From Diplonema papillatum (taxonomy: Eukaryota; Euglenozoa; Diplonemea; Diplonemida; Diplonemidae), in contig JAPJBO010000202.1 of NCBI GenBank assembly GCA_030068145.1, positions 226,308-290,307 on the forward strand: a stretch of DNA of 64,000 nucleotides, written 5' to 3'. The translations under genes and the position numbers were made by a program. How positions within the stretch are numbered: position 1 is the stretch's first letter; the number at the start of each line of letters is the position of its first letter. Shown here one piece after another: positions 19,501-31,059 of the stretch. Under the pieces are notes generated by a model. It saw nothing but the letters and a program-made list of their open reading frames with translations, did not search any database and was not told where the DNA came from.

Positions 19501-22500
19501 CACCTACCGCCCGACGGGCACCGCGCAGTGCGAGCAGGGCTACTCGGGCGGCAACGACACCGCGAAGGGCGGCTACGGCTTCACGCCGGAGGGCAACCTC
19601 TACATCTACAACGACTGCCGCGAGGAATTCGTCATCGAAGCCACTGGCGAAACGGTGCGCTGCGGGTACCTCGGCGAGCACGTCGGATACACGGAGTGCA
19701 AGCTCCTCCAGAGGATGACCTACAAGGAGTGCCTACCCGACTTTGTGTGCAGCACCTGCGAGCCCCTCGACTCTTGCCACGAAGCCGGCATCTGCCACCC
19801 CTCTACAGGTACGCGGCGCCTTTCTTTTATAGTGAACGACAACGAGGAAACTGGCGTACGGGTCCCCTCGTCCTTCCTTCTCGACGCAAAACCTGCCGTC
19901 ACGACCATGCCGTGGCCGCAGGGGTCGCGTGATCGCACAGGTAAATGGCATCACTTTCAGCAAGCTGCGGCGTCCTCACTAGCAACAGAACGACCGCAAG
20001 CGCTTCATGTGCCCCTGGGCAAGGTTCGCTTCCGGGCGAGAAACGGCCACACTGCGGTAATGAATGCCGCGTCTGAGATCTTTCCAGGCCAGGGAGACTA
20101 AAACATATTCCGGGTAAGGATGATGTCGAACGGTAGCAGGGTCTAGTACTGGTGGTGTTTTTTGCACACTATAGAGGTGTCCAGTATCTGTTATAATCGC
20201 CCCCGCTTTACATGTGAAGAAGAAGAAGAAGACGAAGAGAAAATAAAAAGGCCACTTCTGGTCCAGGAACGTGACGGTCACAGCTTGCAAGGCTGAGTCG
20301 GAGGCAGCACAGTGCTACAACCCCGTCCGCTCTGCCCTGTGGCTGACCGTCTCGACGAGCTTGTGGTCAGCGCAAGCGCCAAGCCCCAAAGTGCGCCACG
20401 CCTTGATGCTTTAGTTTGGGAAATCGGTAGCCACTTGACCCGTAGGCCCGTGGCTCTGCAGTACGCCGAACACGTGAAGCTTGGCTCCCGTGTAGCAGGC
20501 TTTCCCTGGTACCTTTACACGTGAAAAAAAGAATTATTTTGGCCTTCAGTTCTCGTGAGGAAGGCAGCGCGGTCTGGTCGGGTCCTCGAGGATTTAAGCC
20601 ATGCACGTCTCAGAGTAAACGGATAAACGATAAATGGGTCTGCGGACCGCTCATTAAATCAGTGGCATTCGACGGTGCCTTTTGGGCCCAGTTGGATAAT
20701 GCCTTTGAGTTCGAATCAAAGCACGGCTAATCACACGACACAGGTGAGTGCTCGAACCCGATCGTGCCAGATGGGACGATCTGCGACGACGGGAACAACA
20801 ACACGGTCGCCGACAAGTGCTTGCAGGGCACGTGCAAAGGACACGAGAAGCAGCCCGGCTGCTTCAAGGCAAGCCGGTGGGCGCCTTCGAGGGAGTGCGA
20901 GCACGACGACGCGGCGTGCGGGTGGGGAAGCAACGTCTGGGACACGATGGAAGAGTGCTGCCGCCCGGGCAAGGGCCACGTCACCGGCTGCGCGCCGGCG
21001 CCCGCGGGCCCCGAAGAGTGCTGGAGGGCGGGCGTGTGGTGGCCGAACCAAGACTGCGTCCGCGACGATGACGCGTGCGATTGGGGCATGGGAACACACG
21101 TCTTCGGCTCGTACGAAGCCTGCTGCAAGAAGGACGCAGCGTTCAAGTGCGGTTGCAATGCCATTCCGGAGACGAAGACGTGCTACACGAAGAGAACGTC
21201 CGACTTCCCGAAGCGAGACTGCGTCGAAGTGGAAGTCACCGGAGACAAGACGTGCGAGGAGGCCGGATTCTCCGACTCGCGCGATGCCTGCTGCAAGGCT
21301 AGCTTCGGGAAGGACGGCTGCTGCTTGGGCTGCAAGACACTCGACGTCGTGCTGCTGATCGACGGCTCAGGGTCGATGAAGCAGTCGTTCACCAAGCACC
21401 CCATGGGCTTCAACGCCCTCTGCGCAATGTTAGAAGATTGGATTGACGTCCTACCATTGACCGGTGAAGCCGCCGGAAAGGCAACGATGGGCAACATGAA
21501 CGGCGGCGTCAGAGTTGGCATCGTTCAGTTCAGCACGTCGACGGACAAGCGCAACAAACAATTCGGTATTTCCATTGAAACACCTGCGAAGTACACAACG
21601 ACCACCGGAGGACGCCTGTCCGGGGACAAGTCGCAGCTTCTTCTGGACGTGAAGTGGCACAAAGCAAACTTCATCGGGAAGGGGACCAAGATCAAACCGG
21701 GGCTCATCGACGCTGCCAACATGTTCGAAGACATTGACAGACCGCGGGCCCTGATCATCATTTCCGACGGCGCGATCTTCGATCTCGACGAGCTGGAGAG
21801 CACGCGCACTGAGCTCGACAGGAAGAACGTCGTTGTGTTCGGTGTTGTCGTCCGGCGGAAGAAGTCCCACACGAAGGTCGACCTCGAGGCCGAGGACTCG
21901 CTGCGCCATATTTTGTCGAAGCCGACGTCGTCTCACTTCTTCAACTTGGAAATCGACGACGTCCCGAGCAAGGTCCTCAACGGCATCTGCGACCCGAAGA
22001 GCCAGTGGGGCGCCTACATCAAGCCGGTCGCCCCGTTCACGGTGCCGTCGGGAGTGGTCGCTCAGCCCGGCGTGTTCAGCCCGCAGCAGCCGACGGCTAC
22101 CGGGCACGGCGACGTGTACTTCCCCAACAAGCTGGTCTACCCGTTCAGCGACCTTAATTGCTCCGACCTGCACCACGGCAAGTCCTGCGGCGCCGTGACC
22201 GCGTGCGATTTGAGCATCGAGGGCAGCACCGTTCTTGTGGGCACGGGATTCGACGCAATCACGGACATGCTCGACTGCACCGAGTGCCGGAACTTGGGTA
22301 TCCAATCCACGTACCGGGCGGCCACTGGAATGCTGGTCATGACTGGGACGGCGACTCTTGAGAGGTACACGCAAGCAATCGCGTCCGTCGCGTTCATCGT
22401 GGAGTCGACGCAGTGCGGGGACGTTGCGTCGAGGGAGTTTACATTCGCGTACGGTCGCGGGTTCGGCACCACTGCCGGGAACCACACGTACCAGTACTAC

Positions 22501-25500
22501 GCCGACAAGGACGTCAAGTGGGACGCCGCGCAGGAGAAGTGCGCGAAGATGGTCGATTTGGGCAGAAAGGGATACTTAGCCACCATCACCTCCGCGGCCG
22601 AAAGCGAGGCGCTGAAGCGACTCGCCGGCGGCCAGGGCTGGATCGGTGCATCGGACGCTGCCAAGGAGGGCGAATGGACGTGGGTCGCCGGACCCGAAGG
22701 CTGCACCCCTGGCGCCAACTGCGACCTGAAGCTCGCGGATTGGGCCAAGACGGGTGAAGCCGGCGTGACCGGCGACATCGGCACGTTGTTCTACAGCACG
22801 ACGACGGGCAACGTCAGCTTCAACAACTGGATGGCCGGAGAGCCGGACAACTCGAAGAACCAGTGCGGGGGCAGCTGCGGCAACCCCGCCGGCGAGGACT
22901 TCGGCCACTTCAAGTGGCCCAGCGGCCAGTGGGAAGACTTCGCGATGAACCAGATGATGATCGACGGCTACCTCTGCGAGTGGGGCGGCGTGCAGGACGA
23001 CGACGTGTGCATCGACAACGTCTTGGGCTCGAGGACCTACACCTGCGCGAACACCACGACCGCTCCGGTCGATGAGTGCGACAACAACGAGCCGCCGGTC
23101 ACGTCGCAGGGCGGGTGCGCGACGGGTTGGATCGTGGCGGACGACTTCGCGGGCACGATGACCCGCGAAAAGTGCGCGGACACCTGCCTGACGACGAAGG
23201 GCGCCTTGCACGACTTCTGCAAAGACGGCCCAGACCAACAGTGCATCTGCCTTGCCGCCCAGGTCAAGCAGTGCCGGTGCGCCGACCCCGACCTGATGAC
23301 CGGCGAGTACTGCTCGTCCGTCGACCCGCTGCCCAGCGGTCTCCACCAGTGCTTCGAGCCCATCGCGGAGCTGGCGGGCGACTGGTTCTCGTCCAACCCC
23401 GACTACAGCGGCGTCCCGCCTGCGGTTGAAGGAGACGGCGATGACCAGTTTGTGTGCCACCGGTACCAAAGGGAGCAGGGCACGTGGGAATCCCTCGGGA
23501 AAGGCCAGTGCAGAGACTCGTCGTGGAGGTACTTTGCTCGGTACACGAAGCAGAACCTGGCGTTGGACGGGTGCATGGCCCTGTGCGAGCAGACCGCGGA
23601 TTGCCACTCTATTCACTTCCAGGAGCCGAAGACGCCGGCAGCAACCAGCATGTGCACGATCAACGCTGTGCAGGCGGGGTCCTGCCTGGGCGGGCAGAGG
23701 CACTGCTCTGCGCAGCAAACGAAGCCGAGGGGTTGCAAGTCGTGCGGGTGCACGACGCTGATGAATGGGGCCTCCGAGCAGGACAACGTGGTCTGCGTCA
23801 ACGACGGCGTCTGCTTCCCGCCGAACAGCGCCGGCGAGTGCGCCGCCCCGGCGAAGGTGTGCTCGCGCAAGCCCGAGGGACGGGTCACCGTCGGCAAGGG
23901 CAAGTCCGTGCAGAACGTCATCAAAGCGATCGCCGGCGGCTGCAGGAAGAGCACCAAGTTCGTGAAGCTGTCCTTCATCTGCCCCGCGACGGCGTGCGAG
24001 AAGAAGTATGCGCCCCGCTGTTTCTCCCTCTCCTAGGTTTCATCATTCCTACCTGCGGAGTCTTACACACCCTGTTTCCCTTTTCCCACCTGTGTTCTAT
24101 GTCAGCATTGCAACCTGAACGAGCACACGCAATCATTCAATCGCACCGACAACGCGCCAACGACCGGAGGCCGCCTAATCGCGGCACCCAAAAGGCGTAT
24201 CTGCACCGGGTGTTTAGGTAATCAGGCCAGCAGAGAAAGCCCAGCACAATCCAGGGTAAGACGTGCTGCACATGCACAGACATTCGGCCGTTCGGCCCCG
24301 TCGGAAAACCCATGCAACACCGTAAAATGATACCAGGAGTCGTCGGGCTGCCGCCCAACCCAAAAGCCTCGTGTCGGCAACGACAAAAATAGGCGAGAGC
24401 CGTCGCCCAGTGTGTAAACCTTGTCTGTAAACACACTCTCACACAGGTGCACCACAATCTTCTCGTTCTTGAAGATCTGTGCAACGACGTGTCCAAAGAC
24501 CGAGTCTTTGCTGAAGGCTGCTGGGTGCACGCTGTACACAAGTTTCACAGTATGCAAACCGCGTTTCTCTGGGGCCGGAGAGGAGGGGAAAAAGTATCGA
24601 GCTTCGGCTATCCAGCGCCACACTTCCAATTGGAGACAACCCGAAGACAGAACTTACCTGCGCTTGTCGTGGGCACGCTTCCCATCTTTGAAGTTCTCAC
24701 AGGTAAGTTCAGGCTTCGAGTGCCGGGGGACCAGTTGTATTTGTTCCCCCGCCCCTTTGTGATTCCGTCGGCAAGCACCGGTCTCCGAGTATTATCGAGG
24801 CAGGTTCGACGAAATAATTATACTCCGGAACACCATACACCAATACAACAGACAAAGAAGGCCAAGCGCTCCTTTGCTGCACTGGAAGACGCGGAGGTGA
24901 GCGACGACGTTGTGGTCGGCTTTGACCTTGACCTTTCCGACGACGAAGCTGAGGCCGCCTTCAACAAACTTGCGTATGCATAGTGTACTGGTTGAAGTGA
25001 CAAGTGGGGCAGACCCCGGGAATGTTGAGTGACTGCCTTAACTCAGAGAATTGAGCTTGGGCGAGGTCACCGGGGAGGGTGGGAAAATCTTACTTTTTCT
25101 TTGAACCAACCACGCCCTGAAGAGGCTGTGCGAAGTTCTCTCATCGAAGAGATAACCGCGCCACCATCGCTACAGATTCTTTGCATTCTAACCCAGAACT
25201 CTCATCGACTTTCGTGTTGCTGTGCATCAACTCCCTCAGTGAAACTGTGAACGCTACTGGGAGCGGCGAACACATCAAACACGCATATATAAACACACAC
25301 ACACACACTGTCACACCGGGCTAGACTCCGCTCAGGGTTACCCATTACTGAGGTCACACACACTGTCACACACAGGGAGACCACGGCCAAGGCGTCGAGC
25401 AGCCAGGACGCGTCGGTGTTCGGAGCTGACGCCGCGTTCGTGTCGCAGCTGCAGGCTGTCGGTGTGACCGACGCAGGCCGAGCCCTGCCAGCGTCGAAGA

Positions 25501-25832
25501 AGTCGTTCGGGAGCGCGGCGCCGGGGCCCAGCGACGACGACGACTCCGGCTTGAGCACCGGGGCGATGGTGGCCATGGCGCTGACCCTCGGCGTCGGCGC
25601 CGCGTTCCTCGGCCTCTTCGTCTTCAAGCGGAAGGAGAAGGTCAGCTGGGGCGACGTCGCCGTGCCGGACGGCGCGGCCAACGACTCCACCCAGGCAGGC
25701 ATCCAGTACAGCGACCTCGCCAAGTTCAACATCACCGAAATGGAACCCGCGGTGCTCGGCGCCAGCATGCGCACGTCGAACTCCAAATCCTCCTACTCGC
25801 CCCGAGACGGCGAGCCGACGCTGCTTTTGTAA
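16538..25832 (+). CDS. Giant type I membrane adhesin: signal peptide, CAP, Cys-rich repeats, vWA, cadherin-like, C-type lectin, TM
   Basis: Join 16538-19808, 20744-24005, 25376-25832; about 2,329 residues. The ATG sits in GCCGCCACCATGC. Domains by approximate residue: signal peptide 1-20; CAP/SCP 27-165 (AHNRVRASYG, VWKATAKVGCGVCYV; the His usual before the VW motif is absent); about 15 Cys-rich repeats 172-1110 with CDxxTGxC, CDDGD and VNDTC signatures; a DUF3011-like insert near 1010-1070 (tentative); three CCxK-ending Cys modules 1120-1280; vWA 1288-1490 with intact MIDAS start DGSGS; cadherin-like strand repeat about 1576-1660; C-type lectin 1671-1845 with GEPDN and GYLCEWGG; PAN-like and other Cys-rich modules to 2175; TM 2240-2262; a cytoplasmic tail of about 67 residues after KRKEK. 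Intron 1 (phase 1) joins STG to ECSNP inside a repeat. Intron 2 (phase 2) rebuilds a Lys codon. A role in adhesion or recognition is inferred from domains. Confidence 0.82.
19809..20743 (+). other. Intron 1 of the receptor gene
   Basis: The donor is ACAG|GTACGC and the acceptor is ACACAG|GTGAGT. Splicing restores an uninterrupted Cys-rich repeat (STG-E-C-S-N-P). The intron holds a GAA-rich tract at about 20218-20243 and no recognisable gene. Confidence 0.8.
24006..25375 (+). other. Intron 2 of the receptor gene, with two unassigned open stretches
   Basis: The donor is GAAGAA|GTATGC and the acceptor is CACACAG|GGAGACC after a CA-rich tract (25290-25375). The phases match. Two stretches look somewhat coding. 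On + , 24852-24983 reads as an acidic C-terminus (RSFAALEDAEVSDD, LDLSDDEAEAAFNKLAYA, stop), but its phase 0 does not fit this donor. On -, 24222-24629 reads HVVAQIFKNEKIVVHLCE and DDSWYHFTVLHGF. Either could be an alternative exon or a nested gene. I recognise neither. Confidence 0.5.
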
Positions 25833-28090
25833 GAGTCCAACACACCCCCCCAAAAAAAAATATCGCTAAACACCCCATTTTGTAGCTGTAGCAGCAGGGG
25901 GTTGTGGCGTCTCCCCTCCCCACCCCTTCTCTTTTCGTGAGAGAACCCTTCATCCTCCTGAAAAGATGAAGAATACACCGATGACCGTCCCCGCAGTTAC
26001 ACCACGGAGTGCGGTTCAATAGAAACCGGTTTCCCTTACTGTATGCCCCTCCTCCTGGATACGAGCCACAATCCCAACCAAACCCCCTTTTCTTTAAAGA
26101 AACGAATGAAGGAAGGAAACCCCATGAAACCAAGTTGTGCTCGCACCGGAACAGGACTGAAAATCCCCATCCAAAGGACCCCTGACTTTGGATTGGTCTG
26201 CGTTCAAGAGCGAAACATGAGACGAAGAACGAGGTGCACGCAACACCGCGGTGAAAAAACACAGGGGGCTAGTCCCTCAAGGTTTCACTTTGGGAGCCGT
26301 TCACTCCCCTTTTTACCACTTTCTATTTTTCCTCGAAGATGACTTGATGCTATACCATGCATGAGAGGCAGTGCTCTGCCTAAACATTAAACTAAGATTT
26401 CCCCCCCCAGGGCCACCCCCCTGCGAGGCAAGATTCTGCCCGAACACTAAGATTTTGCCCCGCCCTCTTCCCCCACCACGAGGGTACTGGCTGTGACGAG
26501 CTGCGAATAGCCGCTTCACCAACGAGACTCACACCACTGTGCCCGGTCTGCAGACACACTCATGGTTTTTGTTGGTCCGTCAAATGATCCCACGGCTGAC
26601 AGGACCGTGACAGTGCAGATGGGACACGTTCTTGTCCTCATCTTCTTCTTCTTCCTCTTCTTCTACTTCTTCTTTCTCCTCCTCACCCCCCCCGCCGGGT
26701 GACCCCCCACCGTCCTCCACCTGTCTTTCTTTCCACCGTTTTTGCGATAGCTCTCGGTCATGCCAGCTGAATACACATCCACCCAGTGAGGGCGGTCAGA
26801 GGAAGTAGGTTTAGCCTCTTTCGGCCTGACTGCCACAGCTGCCAGTTCGCGGCGCCGGTGGGCTGAACAATAGACGCACAAAAAATAGCGCCAAAAAAGG
26901 CACTTTTATTCTTTCGCAAAGAAGCGTTAAACAAGAATCAGCATGGACCCAGGGAAAAGATGGGCAGAGAATAACGTATGGCAGCGAGAGCAACCCTCCT
27001 CCCCCCCTGTTGTTGTTCCGAGAGTACTAACACGTGTACAAGGTTGTTGCCTCGCTGCCAACCATAATGCAAAAATGTTGTTTCTTCACTCCTCGCTGGC
27101 AGGTTCCCAGCCCTACTTCTCAAGAAGACACGCACGGCTTTCTGGTTTGAACCACACTTGCGGACGCATTCCTAGGAATCGCCCCGCACTGTGTCGTCTC
27201 CCCATACAAAAGAAAGCCATTCCCACACCGAAGCGTTTCCTTTATTACCAACCATTTTACAGCCCGCGACGAGTTCTCTTTCACAGCCACCTAAACACCC
27301 GACTCTCCCCCTGTTCTTCTTATTATTTCTTTCGCGCGCTGTGCGTGGGACCGGATCCGGAAGACCCCGGTAGCGTGACGCCACGCAGGCTGTGCGCGAC
27401 GCATGCGGAAGATGAACGCGCCAAAGTACGTCGAGACGAGCTCATCTGTTCGGCGCCGACCTGTCGCCTCGTCGTCACGTGCCTTCTGCGTTCTCGTGTT
27501 GCGATGTGGCTTTTTAAGTACCAACAATCTTGCGGGTTGCCCTTCAATGTATTGCGCAGGCTAAAAAAGACGTAGACAGCGTGTTTTGGTGGTTGATCAG
27601 AATTCCTTGCCTGAATATACACCGGGTAAATACAAGTGGGAAACCGATCACCCGGCACGCACAAACAAGCTTGCTTGTATGTATCAAAAAGTGTCGGATG
27701 GCAGCGTGCTAAATCACTCAAAAACAGGGTTTACCCACGTACGCACAAAACCCGTCTTTTTTGTTCTCGCGATTTTGCGGGTTGCCCACGTGAAAGCCAT
27801 ACAGACGTCGACAACGTGTTTCGGTGGCCGATCAGAATTCCTACCGAATAAGAGACACGGGTGTACATATTTACACGCGTTCCGGAGTGCGGCGCACTGG
27901 CTTTTCGGGTGGCTCGGGCAAACCCTCTTTGGCCGCAGCTTTTGAGGCTGGGCGCTACGTGATGCAGAGGCAACCACTTTGGAAGGGGCACCGACCTCCA
28001 TTGGGCCAGATGCTCGAAGGGAGGAAGGCTAAGAACCGCACTGGCTACCGGTCGCAGCATATCGTGCGCGACTTGTCTGCACTCTAACTC

Positions 28091-28192
<102 letters not shown>

Positions 28193-29359
28193 TTACCTTT
28201 GGAAAAAGCGCCGCGAATGGGTGGGTAGCGCGGTCATTCGTCAGTATTCAGACGAAATCCATCTCGATTCCATGCACGCAAAAGGCCTTTTTTCTTGGGT
28301 CCAAACCCGTACTAACGTATTCGAAACACTTGTGCATACCACCTTCTCAAAGATTCCACTCCGTGGAAAGACTTATGAGCTAATGCTACACGGCGTGCAA
28401 ACTTCCAGTCTAAGGTCGAAATACATTTTTTGCCTCCCGCGTCCACCATGTTTTCATCATTTGGCCGTTCAATTGTTCAAGTGAAAAGAAATGCAGCAGA
28501 TACCGAATATGCCGCGGTGTTCGTGAAAAGAATGAAAGAAAGTCAAAAAAAGGGGGGGAAGATAACATCATCGAACTTTTCACTCTAAACAAAACACACC
28601 GACGAAACAGGCCAAGAGAAAGACGAGCAGGAGGGAGGAAGTCTTCTGCTTGTCAACGACCCACCTCTGTTGAGATTAGCTCGTACCGCACCCCTCCTTT
28701 TCATGCGCATCAGCATGCGCGCAAAAATGTCGAACTCCTTGGTCGACCCCTCGTTTTTCTATCTATGTTTTCCTTATTTCTTTCTTCACCATGCACCTGC
28801 TTTGGAGGGAATACTCGAGGTGGCCGCCAGATGCAAAGTACGAAGTGAGAACGCACAGGTTTACTGCGGGGTGGTTGGTGTTCAACGAAAACTACCCGGA
28901 GGCTCTAAAACCCCCGGATCCATCAAACGAATATTCATTCTGAAAACTACCTGTTTCTTGTAGTTGCAAGGACCCGCCCCGTTCTCCTCCGTCCGGGCGG
29001 CCTCCGAATTGTTGCCTTTTCTCTGTTTTCTCACGCTTTCCCTCTCTTGGAGACTTTTTCCGCGCGAATTCCTTCTAGCTTTGGATGCTGTTAACTACGT
29101 CCCTGCTTTGGGTATTGGCTTGCTCAAAGGAAACGGGTCGCACCGCTGTTAGCCGGGCCAACCCAAGTATTAAATTGACAGAGCGGGTGGCATGCAAGAA
29201 GAAATCACAAAAAGATGGGATCGCCGGAAACACAAAAAAAAAAAAAACACATGATAGGGCTGGAATCTGAGCTTTGTGCACTGGAGGTGTTCGTTCGTAG
29301 CTTGAAAGAAGGGTCTTCACATAAACGGACAGAAGGCAGTGCACTTCTAGAACTACCGT

Positions 29360-29640
29360 CTGGCTCCTAATTTATGAAGTTTTTAATTTATAAATATCGG
29401 GAAGTTTGAAAGAAAATAATTAGCGATTTATAATTAAAAATTACATAAAACAAAGGCCTGTAAACAGAGGCGCGCCACACACTGCACCGTACCGTAAAAA
29501 CCAAAGCGGCGCCGCCAAAAAGAAATTAATTCGTTGATCCACAAAAGAGTGGTGCCGAGAATAGTAATTAAGGATTTATAAATTAGCGGCCGACAAATTA
29601 TAAACCGCGCATTATTGGCCTATACATTAGAGGCTGGGCG
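29360..29640. repeat. AT-rich block with inverted AATTTATAAAT words
   Basis: TTAATTTATAAATATC near 29378 and ATTTATAAATTAGC near 29572 are in opposite orientation around a GC-rich core (29460-29510). This is compatible with an old, small palindromic element. The base composition is unlike the surroundings. Confidence 0.35.
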
Positions 29641-30420
29641 GTGCACGGCCAAATTCAAGAGTTTTCCGACGTCGTGGCACAACTGATTTCAGCAGCAAAC
29701 GACAGATACCCTGCTTGACCGAACTCGAGCCTGGTTCTGTCCCTGTCGTCCGCGTAGGGTCAGACCTCAAAACACTGCCCTCTGATAATGTTGATGCGTG
29801 ATTAGAAAAGTAGTAGCGGTGTCTCCTGCGGGTGAGGCCGCGGGATGCAGCCGCGAGCCTTCTTCGAAGGGACCGCACGAGCCAGACATTTCTGCCCTGT
29901 TTCTTAGATCCCATCGACCCGCGATGCAACATACGTCCTCTAGGACGCTGCGGACACCTTTACGCTACTCTACTGACTCTCTTGTTGTTTCCAGTTTCCC
30001 TGTCTTTACTCCTCCATCGTTTTTTCATTTCTTTATTAGCCACATGCAATGTGTGGGAAACCCGAGCAGGACCTTCTGATCCTGATCAAACACCACCCGA
30101 AAACCACGTCCATTCTGCACCACCGCACTACTCCAAATTCTGAATTCATGCATTTTGCCAGGGGCAAAAAAAGTTAGCTCCGCGCTATTATCTAGTCCAA
30201 AAACAATACACTTTTTCACACATTAAAGCCGGGTTGGCTCGAATAGAGGCTGTTCACATTGCATGTTCATAGGACCTCCAGTCTCGAAATATCTGTTTAA
30301 GAGCTGCGCCTCGGCACGAAAATATTCAACCCAGAGGTATCGGATTTTGTGTTCAGAAGAACGCTTTCCCGGCTGGTTTTGAGCCTGCGTGGTTTTAGCG
30401 GCGACTTTTAGCTCCAAAAT

Positions 30421-31055
30421 ACTCGAGGAGCTGCCTTGTGCTCATTTCGAAGGAGGCTCGAGGGGCAGAAAACAATATGGGTCTTTTTTGTTGAACGCTT
30501 ACGCCCGCCACTAAACCCAGATTTACCTGTGTTTTGTGTGGGCCACAGCACATTTACCTCCTTTGATCTATCGCAACTGGCAGTCTCCTCAAGCATTTCC
30601 TACAAAGCAGGTGCTTATACAAAAATACTCGAGGGGCTGCCTTGTGCTCATTTCGAAGGAGGCTAGAGGGGGAGAAACAATACAACTACAAAGTGGGTCT
30701 TTTTTGTTGAACGCTTACGCCCGCCACTAAACCCAGATTTACCTGTGTTTCGTGTGGGCTACAGCACATTTACCTCCTTTGATCTATCGCAACTGGCAGT
30801 CTCCTCAAGCATTTCCTACAAAGCAGGTGCTTATACAAAAATACTCGAGGGGCTGCCTTGTGCTCATTTCGAAGGAGGCTAGAGGGAGGAAACAATACAA
30901 CTACAAAGTGGGTCTTTTTTGTTGAACGCTTACGCCCGCCACTAAACCCAGATTTACCTGTGTTTCGTGTGGGCTACAGCACATTTACCTCCTTTGATCT
31001 ATCGCAACTGGCAGTCTCCTCAAGCATTTCCTACAAAGCAGGTGCTTATGCAACA
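30421..31055 (-). repeat. R1 repeat, three tandem units of about 210 bp
   Basis: ACTCGAGG starts units at 30421, 30628 and 30843. Each unit carries GCTGCCTTGTGCTCATTTCG, GTTGAACGCTTACGCCCGCC, ACTGGCAGTCTCCTCAAGC and ends with AAGCAGGTGCTTAT. Units 2 and 3 are nearly identical. The strand given matches the orientation of the partial copies at 1-115 and 53995-54270, which are on +. Confidence 0.9.
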
Positions 31056-31059
31056 AAAA

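Noticed and set aside
26943..27575. A 210-residue coding frame
   Set aside because: It crosses an R5 copy, has no recognisable domain, and its composition resembles the surrounding non-coding DNA.
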